Assembly (NCBI GenBank): GCA_032209605.1
Contig: JASFXZ010000014.1
Location: forward strand, 5,104,912-5,168,911
Length of the DNA stretch: 64,000 nt
Source of the DNA: Mactromeris polynyma
Lineage: Eukaryota; Mollusca; Bivalvia; Venerida; Mactridae
Direction: 5' to 3'
Shown here: positions 24,447 through 37,616 of the stretch, in pieces
Layout of the letters: each line of letters starts with the position of its first letter
How positions within the stretch are numbered: the stretch's first letter is position 1
The notes under the pieces: model-generated
Seen by the model: only the letters and a program-made list of their open reading frames with translations
Databases searched by the model: none
What the model was told of the DNA's origin: nothing
Made by a program: the position numbers and the translations under genes

Positions 24447-25170
24447 TTTTACATGAACTATAGCATTAAAACAAGCTAGATGTTTAACATGAACTATAGC
24501 ATTAAAACAAGCTGGATGTTTTACATGAACTATAGCATTAAAACAAGCTAGATGTTTAACATGAACTATAGCATTAAAACAAGCTGGATGTTTAACATGA
24601 ACTATAGCATTAAAACAAGCTTGATGTTTTACATGAACTATAGCATTAAAACAAGCTGGATGTTTTACATGAACTATAGCATTAAAACAAGCTGGATGTT
24701 TTACATGAACTATAGCATTAAAACAAGCTGGATGTTTTACATGAACTATAGCATTAAAACAAGCTGGATGTTTTACATGAACTATAGCATTAAAACAAGC
24801 TAGATGTTTAACATGAACTATAGCATTAAAACAACCTGGATGTTTAACATGAACTATAGCATTAAAACAAGCTGGATGTTTTACATGAACTATAGCATTA
24901 AAACAAGCTGGATGTTTTACATGAACTATAGCATTAAAACAAGCTTGATGTTTTACATGAACTATAGCATTAAAACAAGCTGGATGTTTTACATGAACTA
25001 TAGCATTAAAACAAGCTGGATGTTTTACATGAACTATAGCATTAAAACAAGCTGGATGTTTTACATGAACTATAGCATTAAAACAACCTGGATGTTTAAC
25101 ATGAACTATAGCATTAAAACAAGCTGGATGTTTTACATGAACTATAGCATTAAAACAAGCTGGATGTTTA
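24447..25170. repeat. 36-bp minisatellite, 20 copies
   Basis: The unit is ACATGAACTATAGCATTAAA followed by ACAAGCTGGATGTTTT. ACATGAAC recurs every 36 bp from 24451 to 25135 (19 x 36). Variants are TTTAAC/TTTTAC and GCTGG/GCTAG/GCTTG/CCTGG. The repeated 12-residue frames are by-products. It lies within the intron between 24046 and 26229. Confidence 0.97.
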
Positions 25171-25789
25171 ACGTTTTAGAGGTTAGTCCATTCAATCCAC
25201 ATTATGAGTTAATTATCGCAGTGACTATGCACGCATGGAAATATAAAAATGCACAAAGGTACCCAATGAATTCATTTACATGTAATTGGATGGTATGCAC
25301 TTTATGTTATGTTTAATGACATGCCTTTCTACATTTTGATGAACCTGATAGTTTACATAAAATAACCGATTACTAATTGTTTGAACTACAATTACTCCTT
25401 CATATTGTACACGCTGGTGTTACTTATTTGATATTGTTTTGAGAATATGTCTTCACTTATTGACGTTATTAATATGGCGTCAGTTATTGACGTCACATTT
25501 GTTTTATAATGTCATGTTATCTTATTTATAGCGTTTGTTTTCTTTCTTGTATGTGTCTTCTACGTTAAGCGTAAATACCTATTAAAAAATCAAACAATCT
25601 TATGACATAGCCAATTTTTTGAAATTCAGAAAGTAATGGATGTTTAACTTTTGAGAATATAATACAATTAATTCATAGCATTATTAAAAGTTCTAAATCA
25701 ATTTTATCCATGACTCCAACTGTGTGCGTTGTTTTATTTTTGAATTCCATCATGCTCTGTATTCGTTTGATGGCTCATTTTAAACTAAA
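25171..25789 (+). other. Intron 4, middle part
   Basis: Unique AT-rich sequence between two arrays. No gene or regulatory signal that I can support. Confidence 0.5.
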
Positions 25790-26072
25790 CGCTTAAACAC
25801 CAAGCTGTCAACGGCTTAAACATCAAGCTTTCAACGGCTTAAACATCAAGCTTTCAACGGCTTACACATCAAGCTTTCAACGGCTTAAACATCAAGCTTT
25901 CAACGGCTTACACATCAAGCTTTCAACGGCTTACACATCAAGCTTTCAACGGCTTACACATCAAGCTTTCAACGACTTACACATCAAGCTTTCAACGGCT
26001 TACACATCAAGCTTTCAACGGCTTAAACATCAAGCTTTCAACGGCTTAAACATCAAGCTTTCAACGGCTTAA
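25790..26072. repeat. 23-bp minisatellite, 12 copies
   Basis: The unit is CGGCTTAAACATCAAGCTTT plus CAA. AAGCT recurs every 23 bp from 25802 to 26055. The main variation is TTAAAC versus TTACAC. Confidence 0.95.
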
Positions 26073-26228
26073 GTAAATGTATATTAGAATATGTACATCA
26101 GTTACCTTCGAAATTACAATGCTTTACCATTTTTATCATTTCGTTGTTGTTGTAACTTGTGAAATAACTGTGTTGTTATAGATCATCTCTCATATGTTTC
26201 TCAATTTTGTCTTACTTTTCATTTTTAG

Positions 26229-26351
26229 ATGCATCGTCCACAGCACTAGCGAATATCATGAAAACTCCAGCCGGGAATTCGAATTCTGGACTAAATTCTA
26301 AGATAAATTCTGCTATACCAACAATGCAAAATAATGCCAATTCTCATTCAG
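26229..26351 (+). CDS. Internal exon, 41 codons, phase 1-1
   Basis: Acceptor TTACTTTTCATTTTTAG and donor TCAG|GTAAGA, close to consensus. The open frame begins D-ASSTALANIMKTPAGNSNS and ends NNANSHS. It is rich in Ser and Asn, matching the composition of the final exon. The following intron is about 16 kb and three-quarters or more minisatellite. Confidence 0.88.
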
Positions 26352-26604
26352 GTAAGATTTAAGGTTTCGTGTCACGTACGTATTGTATGGTTCAGTTTTG
26401 CCATTCCATAGTGTTGATGTTGTCTCTTTACCAAATGCATGCGTCTGATATACATGTAGTAACATATTTCATTCAGTCGAAGTTCTTTTACTGCTGTAAC
26501 GGATGTTACACATGGAAGACTTTTAGTGTACGTTTAAGTTGCTCTAAAATGCAAATAATACCTTTGCTAGATAACATAATAAGACAACTGATTTGGTTAA
26601 TTGT

Positions 26605-29600
26605 CTCTCTGATGGTACAGCAATCATGTTTTAGGGTGGCTGCATCTCTCTGATGGTACAGCAATCATGTTTTAGGGTGGCTGCATCTCTCTGATGATAC
26701 AGCAATCGTGTTTTAGGGTGGCTGCATCTCTCTGATGGTACAGCAATCATGTTTTAGGGTGGCTGCATCTCTCTGATGGTACAGCAATCATGTTTTAGGG
26801 CGGCTGCATCTCTCTGATGGTACATCAATCATGTTTTAGGGTGGCCGCATCTCTCTGATGGTACAGCAATCATGTTTTAGGGTGGCCGCATCTCTCTCTG
26901 ATGGTACAGCAATCATGTTTAAGGGTGTCTGCATCTCTCTGATGGTACAGCAACCATGTTTTAGGGTGGCGGCATCTCTCTGATGGTACAGCAATCATGT
27001 TTTAGGGTGGCCGCATCTCTCTTATGATACAGCAATCATGTTTTAGGGTGTCTGCATCTCTCTGGTGGTACAGCAATCATGTTGTAGGGTGGCTGTATCT
27101 CTCTGATGGTACAGCAATCATGTTGTAGGGTGTCTGCATCTCTCTGATGGTACAGCAATCATGTTTTAGGGTGGTCGCATCTCTCTGATGATGCAGCAAT
27201 TATGTTTTAGGGTGGCTGCATCTCTCTGATGATACAGCAATCATGTTTTAGGGTGTCAGCATCTCTCTGGTGGTACAGCAATCATGTTGTAGGGTGGCTG
27301 TATCTCTCTGATGGTACAGCAATCATGTTTTAGGGTGTCTGCATCTCTCTGATGGTACAGCAATCATGTTTTAGGGTGGCTGCATCTCTCTGATGGTACA
27401 GCAATCATGTTTTAGGGCGGCTGCATCTCTCTGATGGTACATCAATCATGTTTTAGGGTGGCCGCATCTCTCTGATGGTACAGCAATCATGTTTTAGGGT
27501 GGCCGCATCTCTCTCTGATGGTACAGCAATCATGTTTAAGGGTGTCTGCATCTCTCTGATGGTACAGCAACCATGTTTTAGGGTGGCGGCATCTCTCTGA
27601 TGGTACAGCAATCATGTTTTAGGGTGGCCGCATCTCTCTGATGGTACAGCAACCATGTTTTAGGGTGGCCGCATCTCTCTGATGGTACAGCAACCATGTT
27701 TTAGGGTGGCCGCATCTCTCTGATGGTACAGCAACCATGTTTTAGGGTGGCGGCATCTCTCTGATGGTACAGCAACCATGTTTTAGGGTGGCGGCATCTC
27801 TCTGATGGTACAGCAATCATGTTTTAGGGTGGCCGCATCTCTCTGATGGTACAGCAACCATGTTTTAGGGTGGCGGCATCTCTCTGATGGTACAGCAACC
27901 ATGTTTTAGGGTGGCGGCATCTCTCTGATGGTACAGCAATCATGTTTTAGGGTGGCGGCATCTCTCTGATGATACAGCAATCATGTTTTAGGGTGGTCGC
28001 ATCTCTCTGATGATGCAGCAATTATGTTTTAGGGTGGCTGCATCTCTCTGATGATACAGCAATCATGTTTTAGGGTGTCTGCATCTCTCTGGTGGTACAG
28101 CAATCATGTTGTAGGGTGGCTGTATCTCTCTGATGGTACAGCAATCATGTTTTAGGGTGTCTGCATCTCTCTGATGGTACAGCAATCATGTTTTAGTGTG
28201 GCCGCAGCTCTCTCTGATGATGCAGCAATTATGTTTTAGGGTGGCTGCATCTCTCTGATGATACAGCAATCATGTTTTAGGGTGGCGGCATCTCTCTGAT
28301 GGTACAGCAATCATGTTTTAGGGTGGCCGCATCTCTCTTATGATACAGCAATCATGTTTTAGGGTGGCCGCATCTCTCTTATGATACAGCAATCATGTTT
28401 TAGGGTGGCCGCATCTCTCTTATGATACAGCAATCATGTTTTAGGGTGGCCGCATCTCTCTTATGATACAGCAATCATGTTTTAGGGTGGCCGCATCTCT
28501 CTTATGATACAGCAATCATGTTTTAGGGTGGCTGCATCTCTCTTATGATACAGCAATCATGTTTTAGGGTGGCCGCATCTCTCTTATGATACAGCAATCA
28601 TGTTTTAGGGTGGCCGCATCTCTCTTATGATACAGCAATCATGTTTTAGGGTGGCCGCATCTCTCTTATGATACAGCAATCATGTTTTAGGGTGGTCGCA
28701 TCTCTCTTATGATACAGCAATCATGTTTTAGGGTGGCTGCATCTCTCTGATGGTACAGCAATCATGTTTTAGGGTGGCTGCATCTCTCTGATGGTACAGC
28801 AATTATGTTTTAGGGTGGTTGCATCTCTCTGATGGTACAGCAATCATGTTTTAGGGCGTCTGCATCTCTCTGATGGTACAGCAATCATGTTTTAGGGCGT
28901 CTGCATCTCTCTGATGGTACAGCAATCATGTTTTAGGGCGTCTGCATCTCTCTGATGGTACAGCAATTATGTTTTAGGGTGGCCGCATCTCTCTGATGAT
29001 ACAGCAATCATGTTTTAGGGCGTCTGCATCTCTCTGATGGTACAGCAATCATGTTTTAGGGCGTCTGCATCTCTCTGATGGTACAGCAATCATGTTTTAG
29101 GGTGGTCGCATCTCTCTGATGATACAGCAACCATGTTTTAGGGTGGCTGCATCTCTCTGATGATACAGCAATCATGTTTTAGGGTGTCTGCATCTCTCTG
29201 GTGGTACAGCAATTATGTTTTAGGGTGGCTGCATCTCTCTGATGATGCAGCAATCATGTTTTAGGGTGGCTGCATCTCTCTGATGATGCAGCAATCATGT
29301 TTTAGGGTGGCTGCATCTCTCTGATGATGCAGCAATCATGTTTTAGGGTGGTCGCATCTCTCTGATGATACAGCAATCATGTTTTAGGGTGGCTGCATCT
29401 CTCTGATGATGCAGCAATCATGTTTTAGGGTGTCTGCATCTCTCTGATGATACAGCAATCATGTTTTAGGGTGGCTGCATCTCTCTGATGATACAGCAAT
29501 CATGTTTTAGGGTGGTCGCATTTCTCTGATGATACAGCAATCATGTTTTAGGGTGGCTGCATCTCTCTGATGATGCAGCAATCATGTTTTAGGGTGGCCG

Positions 29601-32600
29601 CATCTCTCTGATGATGCAGCAATCATGTTTTAGGGTGGTCGCATCTCTCTTATGATACAGCAATCATGTTTTAGGGTGGCTGCATCTCTCTTATGATACA
29701 GCAATCATGTTTTAGGGTGGCTGCATCTCTCTGATGATGCAGCAATCATGTTTTAGGGTGGTCGCATCTCTCTGATGATACAGCAATTATGTTTTAGGGT
29801 GGCGGCATCTCTCTCTGATGATGCAGCAATCATGTTTTAGGGTGGCTGCATCTCTCTCTGATGATGCAGCAATTATGTTTTAGGGTGGCTGCATCTCTCT
29901 GATGGTACAGCAATCATGTTTTAGGGTGGTCGCATCTCTCTCTGATGATGCAGCAATTATGTTTTAGGGTGGCTGCATCTCTCTCTGATGATGCAGCAAT
30001 TATGTTTTAGGGTGGCTGCATCTCTCTGATGATACAGCAATCATGTTTTAGGGTGGCTGCATCTCTCTGATGATACAGCAATCATGTTTTAGGGCGTCTG
30101 CATCTCTCTGATGATACAGCAATCATGTTTTAGGGCGGCTGCATCTCTCTGATGGTACAGCAATCATGTTGTAGGGTGTCTGCATCTCTCTGGTGGTACA
30201 GCAATCATGTTTTAGGGTGGCTGCATCTCTCTGATGATACAGCAATCATGTTTTAGGGTGGTCGCATCTCTCTTATGATACAGCAATTCTGTTTTAGGGT
30301 GGCTGCATCTCTCTGATGATACAGCAATCATGTTTTAGGGTGGCTGCATCTCTCTGATGATACAGCAATCATGTTTTAGGGCGTCTGCATCTCTCTGATG
30401 ATACAGCAATCATGTTTTAGGGTGGCTGCATCTCTCTGATGGTACATCAATCATGTTTTAGGGTGGCCGCATCTCTCTGATGGTACAGCAATCATGTTTT
30501 AGGGTGGCCGCATCTCTCTGATGGTACAGCAATCATGTTGTAGGGTGGCCGCATCTCTCTGATGATACAGCAACCATGTTTTAGGGTGGCTGCATCTCTC
30601 TGATGATACAGCAATCATGTTTTAGGGTGTCTGCATCTCTCTGGTGGTACAGCAATCATGTTGTAGGGTGGCTGTATCTCTCTGATGGTACAGAAATCAT
30701 GTTTTAGGGTGTCTGCATCTCTCTGATGGTACAGCAATCATGTTTTAGGGTGGCTGCATCTCTCTGATGGTACAGCAATCATGTTTTAGGGCGGCTGCAT
30801 CTCTCTGATGGTACATCAATCATGTTTTAGGGTGGCCGCATCTCTCTGATGGTACAGCAATCATGTTTTAGGGTGGCCGCATCTCTCTTATGATACAGCA
30901 ATCATGTTTTAGGGTGGCCGCATCTCTCTTATGATACAGCAATCATGTTTTAGGGTGGCCGCATCTCTCTTATGATACAGCAATCATGTTTTAGGGTGGC
31001 CGCATCTCTCTTATGATACAGCAATCATGTTTTAGGGTGGCCGCATCTCTCTTATGATACAGCAATCATGTTTTAGGGTGGCTGCATCTCTCTTATGATA
31101 CAGCAATCATGTTTTAGGGTGGCCGCATCTCTCTTATGATACAGCAATCATGTTTTAGGGTGGCCGCATCTCTCTTATGATACAGCAATCATGTTTTAGG
31201 GTGGCTGCATCTCTCTTATGATACAGCAATCATGTTTTAGGGTGGCCGCATCTCTCTTATGATACAGCAATCATGTTTTAGGGTGGCCGCATCTCTCTTA
31301 TGATACAGCAATCATGTTTTAGGGTGGCTGCATCTCTCTGATGGTACAGCAATCATGTTTTAGGGCGGCTGCATCTCTCTGATGGTACATCAATCATGTT
31401 TTAGGGTGGCCGCATCTCTCTTATGATACAGCAATCATGTTTTAGGGTGGCCGCATCTCTCTTATGATACAGCAATCATGTTTTAGGGTGGCCGCATCTC
31501 TCTTATGATACAGCAATCATGTTTTAGGGTGGCCGCATCTCTCTTATGATACAGCAATCATGTTTTAGGGTGGCCGCATCTCTCTTATGATACAGCAATC
31601 ATGTTTTAGGGTGGCCGCATCTCTCTTATGATACAGCAATCATGTTTTAGGGTGGTCGCATCTCTCTTATGATACAGCAATTATGTTTTAGGGTGGCTGC
31701 ATCTCTCTGATGATACAGCAATCATGTTTTAGGGTGGCTGCATCTCTCTGATGATACAGCAATCATGTTTTAGGGCGTCTGCATCTCTCTGATGATACAG
31801 CAATCATGTTTTAGGGCGGCTGCATCTCTCTGATGGTACAGCAATCATGTTGTAGGGTGTCTGCATCTCTCTGATGATACAGCAATCATGTTTTAGGGTG
31901 GTCGCATCTCTCTTATGATACAGCAATTATGTTTTAGGGTGGCTGCATCTCTCTGATGATACAGCAATCATGTTTTAGGGTGGCTGCATCTCTCTGATGA
32001 TACAGCAATCATGTTTTAGGGCGTCTGCATCTCTCTGATGATACAGCAATCATGTTTTAGGGTGGCTGCATCTCTCTGATGGTACATCAATCATGTTTTA
32101 GGGTGGCCGCATCTCTCTGATGGTACAGCAATCATGTTTTAGGGTGGCCGCATCTCTCTGATGGTACAGCAATCATGTTGTAGGGTGGCCGCATCTCTCT
32201 GATGATACAGCAACCATGTTTTAGGGTGGCTGCATCTCTCTGATGATACAGCAATCATGTTTTAGGGTGTCTGCATCTCTCTGGTGGTACAGCAATCATG
32301 TTGTAGGGTGGCTGTATCTCTCTGATGGTACAGAAATCATGTTTTAGGGTGTCTGCATCTCTCTGATGGTACAGCAATCATGTTTTAGGGTGGCTGCATC
32401 TCTCTGATGGTACAGCAATCATGTTTTAGGGCGGCTGCATCTCTCTGATGGTACATCAATCATGTTTTAGGGTGGCCGCATCTCTCTGATGGTACAGCAA
32501 TCATGTTTTAGGGTGGCCGCATCTCTCTCTGATGGTACAGCAATCATGTTTAAGGGTGTCTGCATCTCTCTGATGGTACAGCAACCATGTTTTAGGGTGG

Positions 32601-34655
32601 CGGCATCTCTCTGATGGTACAGCAATCATGTTTTAGGGTGGCCGCATCTCTCTTATGATACAGCAATCATGTTTTAGGGTGGTCGCATCTCTCTGATGAT
32701 GCAGCAATTATGTTTTAGGGTGGCTGCATCTCTCTGATGATACAGCAATCATGTTTTAGGGTGTCTGCATCTCTCTGGTGGTACAGCAATCATGTTGTAG
32801 GGTGGCTGTATCTCTCTGATGGTACAGCAATCATGTTTTAGGGTGTCTGCATCTCTCTGATGGTACAGCAATAATGTTTTAGTGTGGCCGCAGCTCTCTC
32901 TGATGGTACAGCAATCATGTTTTAGGGTGGCTGCATCTCTCTGATGGTACAGCAACCATGTTTTAGGGTGGCGGCATCTCTCTGATGGTACAGCAATCAT
33001 GTTTTAGGGTGGCCGCATCTCTCTGATGGTACAGCAACCATGTTTTAGGGTGGCCGCATCTCTCTGATGATACAGCAACCATGTTTTAGGGTGGCTGCAT
33101 CTCTCTGATGATACAGCAATCATGTTTTAGGGTGGCTACATCTCTCTTATGATACAGCAATCATGTTTTAGGGTGGTCGCATCTCTCTGATGATGCAGCA
33201 ATTATGTTTTAGGGTGGCTGCATCTCTCTGATGATACAGCAATCATGTTTTAGGGTGTCTGCATCTCTCTGGTGGTACAGCAATCATGTTGTAGGGTGGC
33301 TGTATCTCTCTGATGGTACAGCAATCATGTTTTAGGGTGTCTGCATCTCTCTGATGGTACATCAATCATGTTTTAGGGTGGCTACATCTCTCTGATGGTA
33401 CAGCAATCATGTTTTAGGGTGGCTGCATCTCTCTGATGGTACAGCAATCATGTTTTAGGGTGTCTGCATCTCTCTGGTGGTACAGCAATCATGTTTTAGG
33501 GTGTCTGCATCTCTCTGGTGGTACAGCAATCATGTTGTAGGGTGTCTGCATCTCTCTGGTGGTACAGCAATAATGTTTTAGGGGGGTCGCATCTCTCTGA
33601 TGATACAGCAATCATGTTTTAGTGTGTCTGCATCTCTCTGATGATACAGCAACCATGTTTTAGGGTGGCTGTATCTCTCTGATGGTACAGCAATCATGTT
33701 TAAGGGCGTCTGCATCTCTCTGATTGTACAGCAACCATGTTTTAGGGCGTCTGCATCTCTCTGATGGTACAGCAATCATGTTTTAGGGTGGCTGCATCTC
33801 TCTGATGATACAGCAATAATGTTTTAGGGTGGCTGCATCTCTCTGATGATACAGCAATCATGTTTTAGGGTGGCTGCATCTCTCTGATGATACAACAATC
33901 ATGTTTTAGGGTGTCTGCATCTCTCTGATGGTACATCAATCATGTTTTAGGGTGGCTGCATCTCTCTGATGATACAGCAATCATGTTTTAGGGTGTCTGC
34001 ATCTCTCTGGTGGTACAGCATTCATGTTGTAGGGTGTCTGCATCTCTCTGGTGGTACAGCAATCATGTTTTAGGGTGGTCGCATCTCTCTGATGATACAG
34101 CAATCATTTGTAGGGTGTCTGCATCTCTCTGATGATACATCAACCATGTTTTAGGGTGGCTGCATCTCTCTGATGGTACAGCAATCATGTTTTAGGGCGT
34201 CTGCATCTCTCTGATGGTACAGCAGCCATGTTTTAGGGCGTCTGCATCTCTCTGATGGTACAGCAATCATGTTTTAGGGTGGCTGCATCTCTCTGATGAT
34301 ACAGCAATCATGTTTTAGGGTGGCTGCATCTCTCTGATGATACAGCAATCATGTTTTAGGGTGGCTGCATCTCTCTGATGATACAACAATCATGTTTTAG
34401 GGTGGCTGCATCTCTCTGATGATACAGCAATCATTTTTAAGGGTGGCTGCATCTCTCTGATGATACAGCAATCATGTTTTAGGATGTCTGCATCTCTCTG
34501 ATGGTACAGCAATCATGTTTTAGGGTGGCTACATCTCTCTGATGGTACAGCAATCATGTTTTAGGGTGGCTGCATCTCTCTGATGGTACAGCAATCATGT
34601 TTTAGGGTGTCTGCATCTCTCTGATGATACAGCAATCATGTTTAGGGTGGATGCA
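26605..34655. repeat. 41-bp minisatellite, about 196 copies, 8 kb
   Basis: The unit is CTCTCTGATGGTACAGCAAT followed by CATGTTTTAGGGTGGCTGCAT. It is the largest array here. Units vary at defined sites: GATGGTACAG, GATGATACAG, GATGATGCAG, TATGATACAG, GGTGGTACAG; GGTGGCTGC, GGTGGCCGC, GGTGTCTGC, GGCGTCTGC. Variants come in blocks, for example runs of TATGATACAG at 28320-28730, 30880-31320 and 31400-31680, showing block duplications. A few units carry an extra CT (CTCTCTCTGATG). As 41 is not a multiple of 3, no long frame runs through it. Confidence 0.97.
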
Positions 34656-35122
34656 TATTTCGTTTGTGGCATTTCCTTCTCAAATTATTTATTTACTTCT
34701 ATCGTTTTTTAGGATCATTTTAACACAAGGTATCGGGCTAATTTATTCACGTAAACTCTCTCATAACTTTCAACTCTTTTATCACTAACAGTTTTCCCCA
34801 ACACACTTGGAATTGTCTTAAGCAAATGATCTAGGTAAACACATTTGAAATTAAACCTTTATTTGCAATTTTACTTTCAATCTAAGCGTGCTAGAGATCG
34901 GTATTTGTCAATAAGTTCCCATGCTTTTTCACCCTATAGCTGTACCTACTCTAAAACTCCCAAACTATTAATGTGTCAGGTAACACATAGTACTGAGACA
35001 ATAATTACTCAGTTATTCTATTTTCAAATGGATACTTATATGGAACAGCATGTGTTCATAAGATCTTTTTGTCTGTAGTGTTACCATCTAGTTATACATA
35101 TTCTTATAGCTTTTTATCACCT
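34656..35122. other. Spacer between arrays in the last intron
   Basis: Unique AT-rich sequence. I see no exon or other feature that can be supported. Confidence 0.5.
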
Positions 35123-35905
35123 GTGTTCATACTTGCGTAGTGGTGTAGGGGTAGCGCGTTAGACTCCTGTGTTCATACTTGCGTAGTGGTCTAGGGGTAG
35201 CGCGTTAGACTCCTGTGTTCATACTTGCGTAGTGGTCTAGGGGTAGCGCGTTAGACTCATGTGTTCATACTTGCGTAGTGGTCTAGGGGTAGCGCTTTAG
35301 ACTCCTGTGTTCATACTTGCGTAGTGGTCTAGGGGTAGCGCGTTAGACTCCTGTGTTCATACTTGCGTAGTGGTCTAGGGGTAGCGCGTTAGACTCATGT
35401 GTTCATACTTGCGTAGTGGTGTAGGGGTAGCGCTTTAGACTCCTGTGTTCATACTTGCGTAGTGGTGTAGGGGTAGCGCGTTAGACTCATGTGTTCATAC
35501 TTGCGTAGTGGTGTAGGGGTAGCGCGTTAGACTCCTGTGTTCATTCTTGCGTAGTGGTCTAGGGGTAGCGCGTTAGACTCATGTGTTCATACTTGCGTAG
35601 TGGTGTAGGGGTAGCGCGTTAGACTCCTGTGTTCATACTTGCGTAGTGGTGTAGGGGTAGCGCGTTAGACTCCTGTGTTCATACTTGCGTAGTGGTGTAG
35701 GGGTAGCGCGTTAGACTCCTGTGTTCATACTTGCGTAGTGGTCTAGGGGTAGCGCGTTAGGCTCCTGTGTTCATACTTGCGTAGTGGTGTAGGGGTAGCA
35801 CGTTAGACTCCTGTGTTCATACTTGCGTAGTGGTCTAGGGGTAGCGCGTTAGACTCCTGTGTTCATACTTGCGTAGTGGTCTAGGGGTAGCGCGTTAGAC
35901 TCCTG
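35123..35905. repeat. 46-bp minisatellite made of a tRNA-like SINE head, 17 copies
   Basis: Units begin GTGTTCATACTTGCGTAG and contain TGGTCTAGGGGTAGCGCG followed by TTAGACTCC. Starts recur every 46 bp from 35123 to 35859. The inner segment has the layout of a tRNA D-arm with a pol III A box. Variants are GGTCTAGG/GGTGTAGG, GCGCG/GCGCT/GCACG and CTCCT/CTCAT. Confidence 0.95.
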
Positions 35906-35985
35906 TTCCAAAGGGCGGGGTTTCAGTGGTTTTCATAATCCCCGAGTACTGGTTATTAATCCGGGAAGCAGTCACCAAGAGTGAT
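35860..35985 (+). mobile_element. tRNA-derived SINE remnant at the array edge
   Basis: The last array unit runs into GACTCCTGTTCCAAAGGGCG and GGGGTTTCAGTGG, which is the order expected for D-arm, anticodon region and T-arm of a tRNA-like SINE head. The B box is degenerate (GGTTTCAGTGG instead of GGTTCGANNCC). This is probably the source copy for the 46-bp array. No clear body or tail was found. Confidence 0.55.
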
Positions 35986-36979
35986 ATTTTTCAGTTGTAA
36001 TATATTGTTTTTAAGTCGATGAAAATAAATAGGTTTGAACGAAAATAATGCTGGCGTTCAGCATGAGCAACATTAACGCTACTTTACTGTTACATTAGGA
36101 GCTTGACATGAGTATTACATTATTGTCTTGTGTGGCTTTCACTGTAACAACTTTGTATTTCTTTCACTTGCAAGAATGTTTCAACGAAGCCATTAAGGAC
36201 TCGACAGATCATTTGATTATATTACGCGTAAAAGCAAGAAAAATCACTTTAAAAATAATGGTATAAATGGTCGTTTATGTGTGATGATATTTTGTTATTA
36301 TATTCGTATTGTTCGCTTTGTAATTGATTCGAAACCCTTCAATTTTACTTTTGTTTGACGCACTTAATCAGATATTTACTGTGTTTAAAACCAGTTAGAT
36401 GCATCCTGTACAAGCAATGGCCCGTTTGCTTATATGTGAAGTGTTTCATCTTCTGGTGTAAGTTTTGCTTAAAATAGGTGTAGATGTGCATTTAGGCATT
36501 GAACGTCGGGTTTTAATAATGCCAATGAGATACATTTGAATTGCAAACTTCGCTACATGCTTTGTCTTCGATGTTTCAATTTAATTTACATATACTTTAC
36601 CTCCACAATTCATATTTAATGTTTTTCTCAAACAAAATAGATATGTGCCACTGCGCATAATGCTCATTCCAATATAGAGATGCGGCACTAAATTTAGCAG
36701 TTTTTTAATTTTTCTACTTCTATCTAAAAATGGCAAAAATAATGTGTAACACTTTCCAGTACCCAAATTGTACTGCGTGTCGTACATAGTATATAAACAC
36801 ACTAAAATGAATATAAATACTCTTTGTTGTGTTTCATTGACGTTATTGTCATTATTAAGTTAATTATACTGTACAGTACATTATACAATCCATTTTAAGG
36901 ATTGTTTTAGATACAGTTTTCACTTTCAGTTGTACAATGTTGTGTTCATTTTACTCTGTAGCCGCGGAACTACTTTGTT
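35986..36979. other. Spacer in the last intron
   Basis: Unique AT-rich sequence. A 73-codon frame on the minus strand at 36581-36802 has no recognisable feature. Nothing else supported. Confidence 0.5.
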
Positions 36980-37315
36980 GAAGATTATGAGATTTTTGCG
37001 CTGGTTTGAAGATTATGAGATTTATGCGCTGGTTTGAAGATTATGAGATTTATGCGCTGGTTTGAAGATTATGAGATTTATGCGCTGGTTTGAAGATTAT
37101 GAGATTTATGCGCTGGTTTGAAGATTATGAGATTTATGCGCTGGTTTGAAGATTATGAGATTTATGCGCTGGTTTGAAGATTATGAGATTTATGCGCTGG
37201 TTTGAAGATTATGAGATTTTTGCGCTGGTTTGAAGATTATGAGATTTATGCGCTGGTTTGAAGATTATGAGATTTATGCGCTGGTTTGAAGATTATGAGA
37301 TTTATGCGCTGGTTT
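36980..37315. repeat. 28-bp minisatellite, 12 copies
   Basis: The unit is GAAGATTATGAGATTTATGC plus GCTGGTTT, recurring every 28 bp from 36980 to 37288. It is almost invariant (two units have TTTTTGC). Confidence 0.97.
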
Positions 37316-37364
37316 AAAGAGCTTTTAAAACAACAAATGTTGCTTTAAGTACGATGTAGTTACA

Positions 37365-37616
37365 GTTTATTTACCGACAGTTCCTTGACTAATGTGAATA
37401 CGGCTTTCGTGTTCTTTTCCCTCCGTTTTGGCGGTGCCCACTTGCTTTCTTAGCTTGTCCTGTGGTGTAATTCCATTTATTTATTCCATTCCCTCTCCTC
37501 TTTGTCCCCTTACATTCTCCATAGGTGTTTCTGATAGTCAACCAGACAATGCCTTACTTCCCCATTTCCATAGTTATTTGCCCTGACACCTTCCCAATCC
37601 CTAATGTTTCGTAGCC
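37365..37616 (+). repeat. Left part of dispersed repeat X (expanded copy)
   Basis: From TTTACCGACAGTTCC through CTTGTCCTGTGGTG and TTCTCCATAGGTG this resembles the repeat at 58590-59010 (TTTACTGACAGTTCC, CTTGTCTAGTCC, TTCTCCTAGTT). It leads directly into the 36-bp array through CCCTAATGTTTCGTAG, which matches the left edge of the 45-bp array (TCCTAATGTTTGGTAC at 8709-8724). Confidence 0.6.

Noticed and set aside
26605..34655. Hammerhead ribozyme cores (CTGATGA) in the 41-bp array
   Set aside because: CTGATGA is present in many units, but the needed GAAA strand and flanking stems are absent. AGAAATC occurs in only two units and is not placed correctly.
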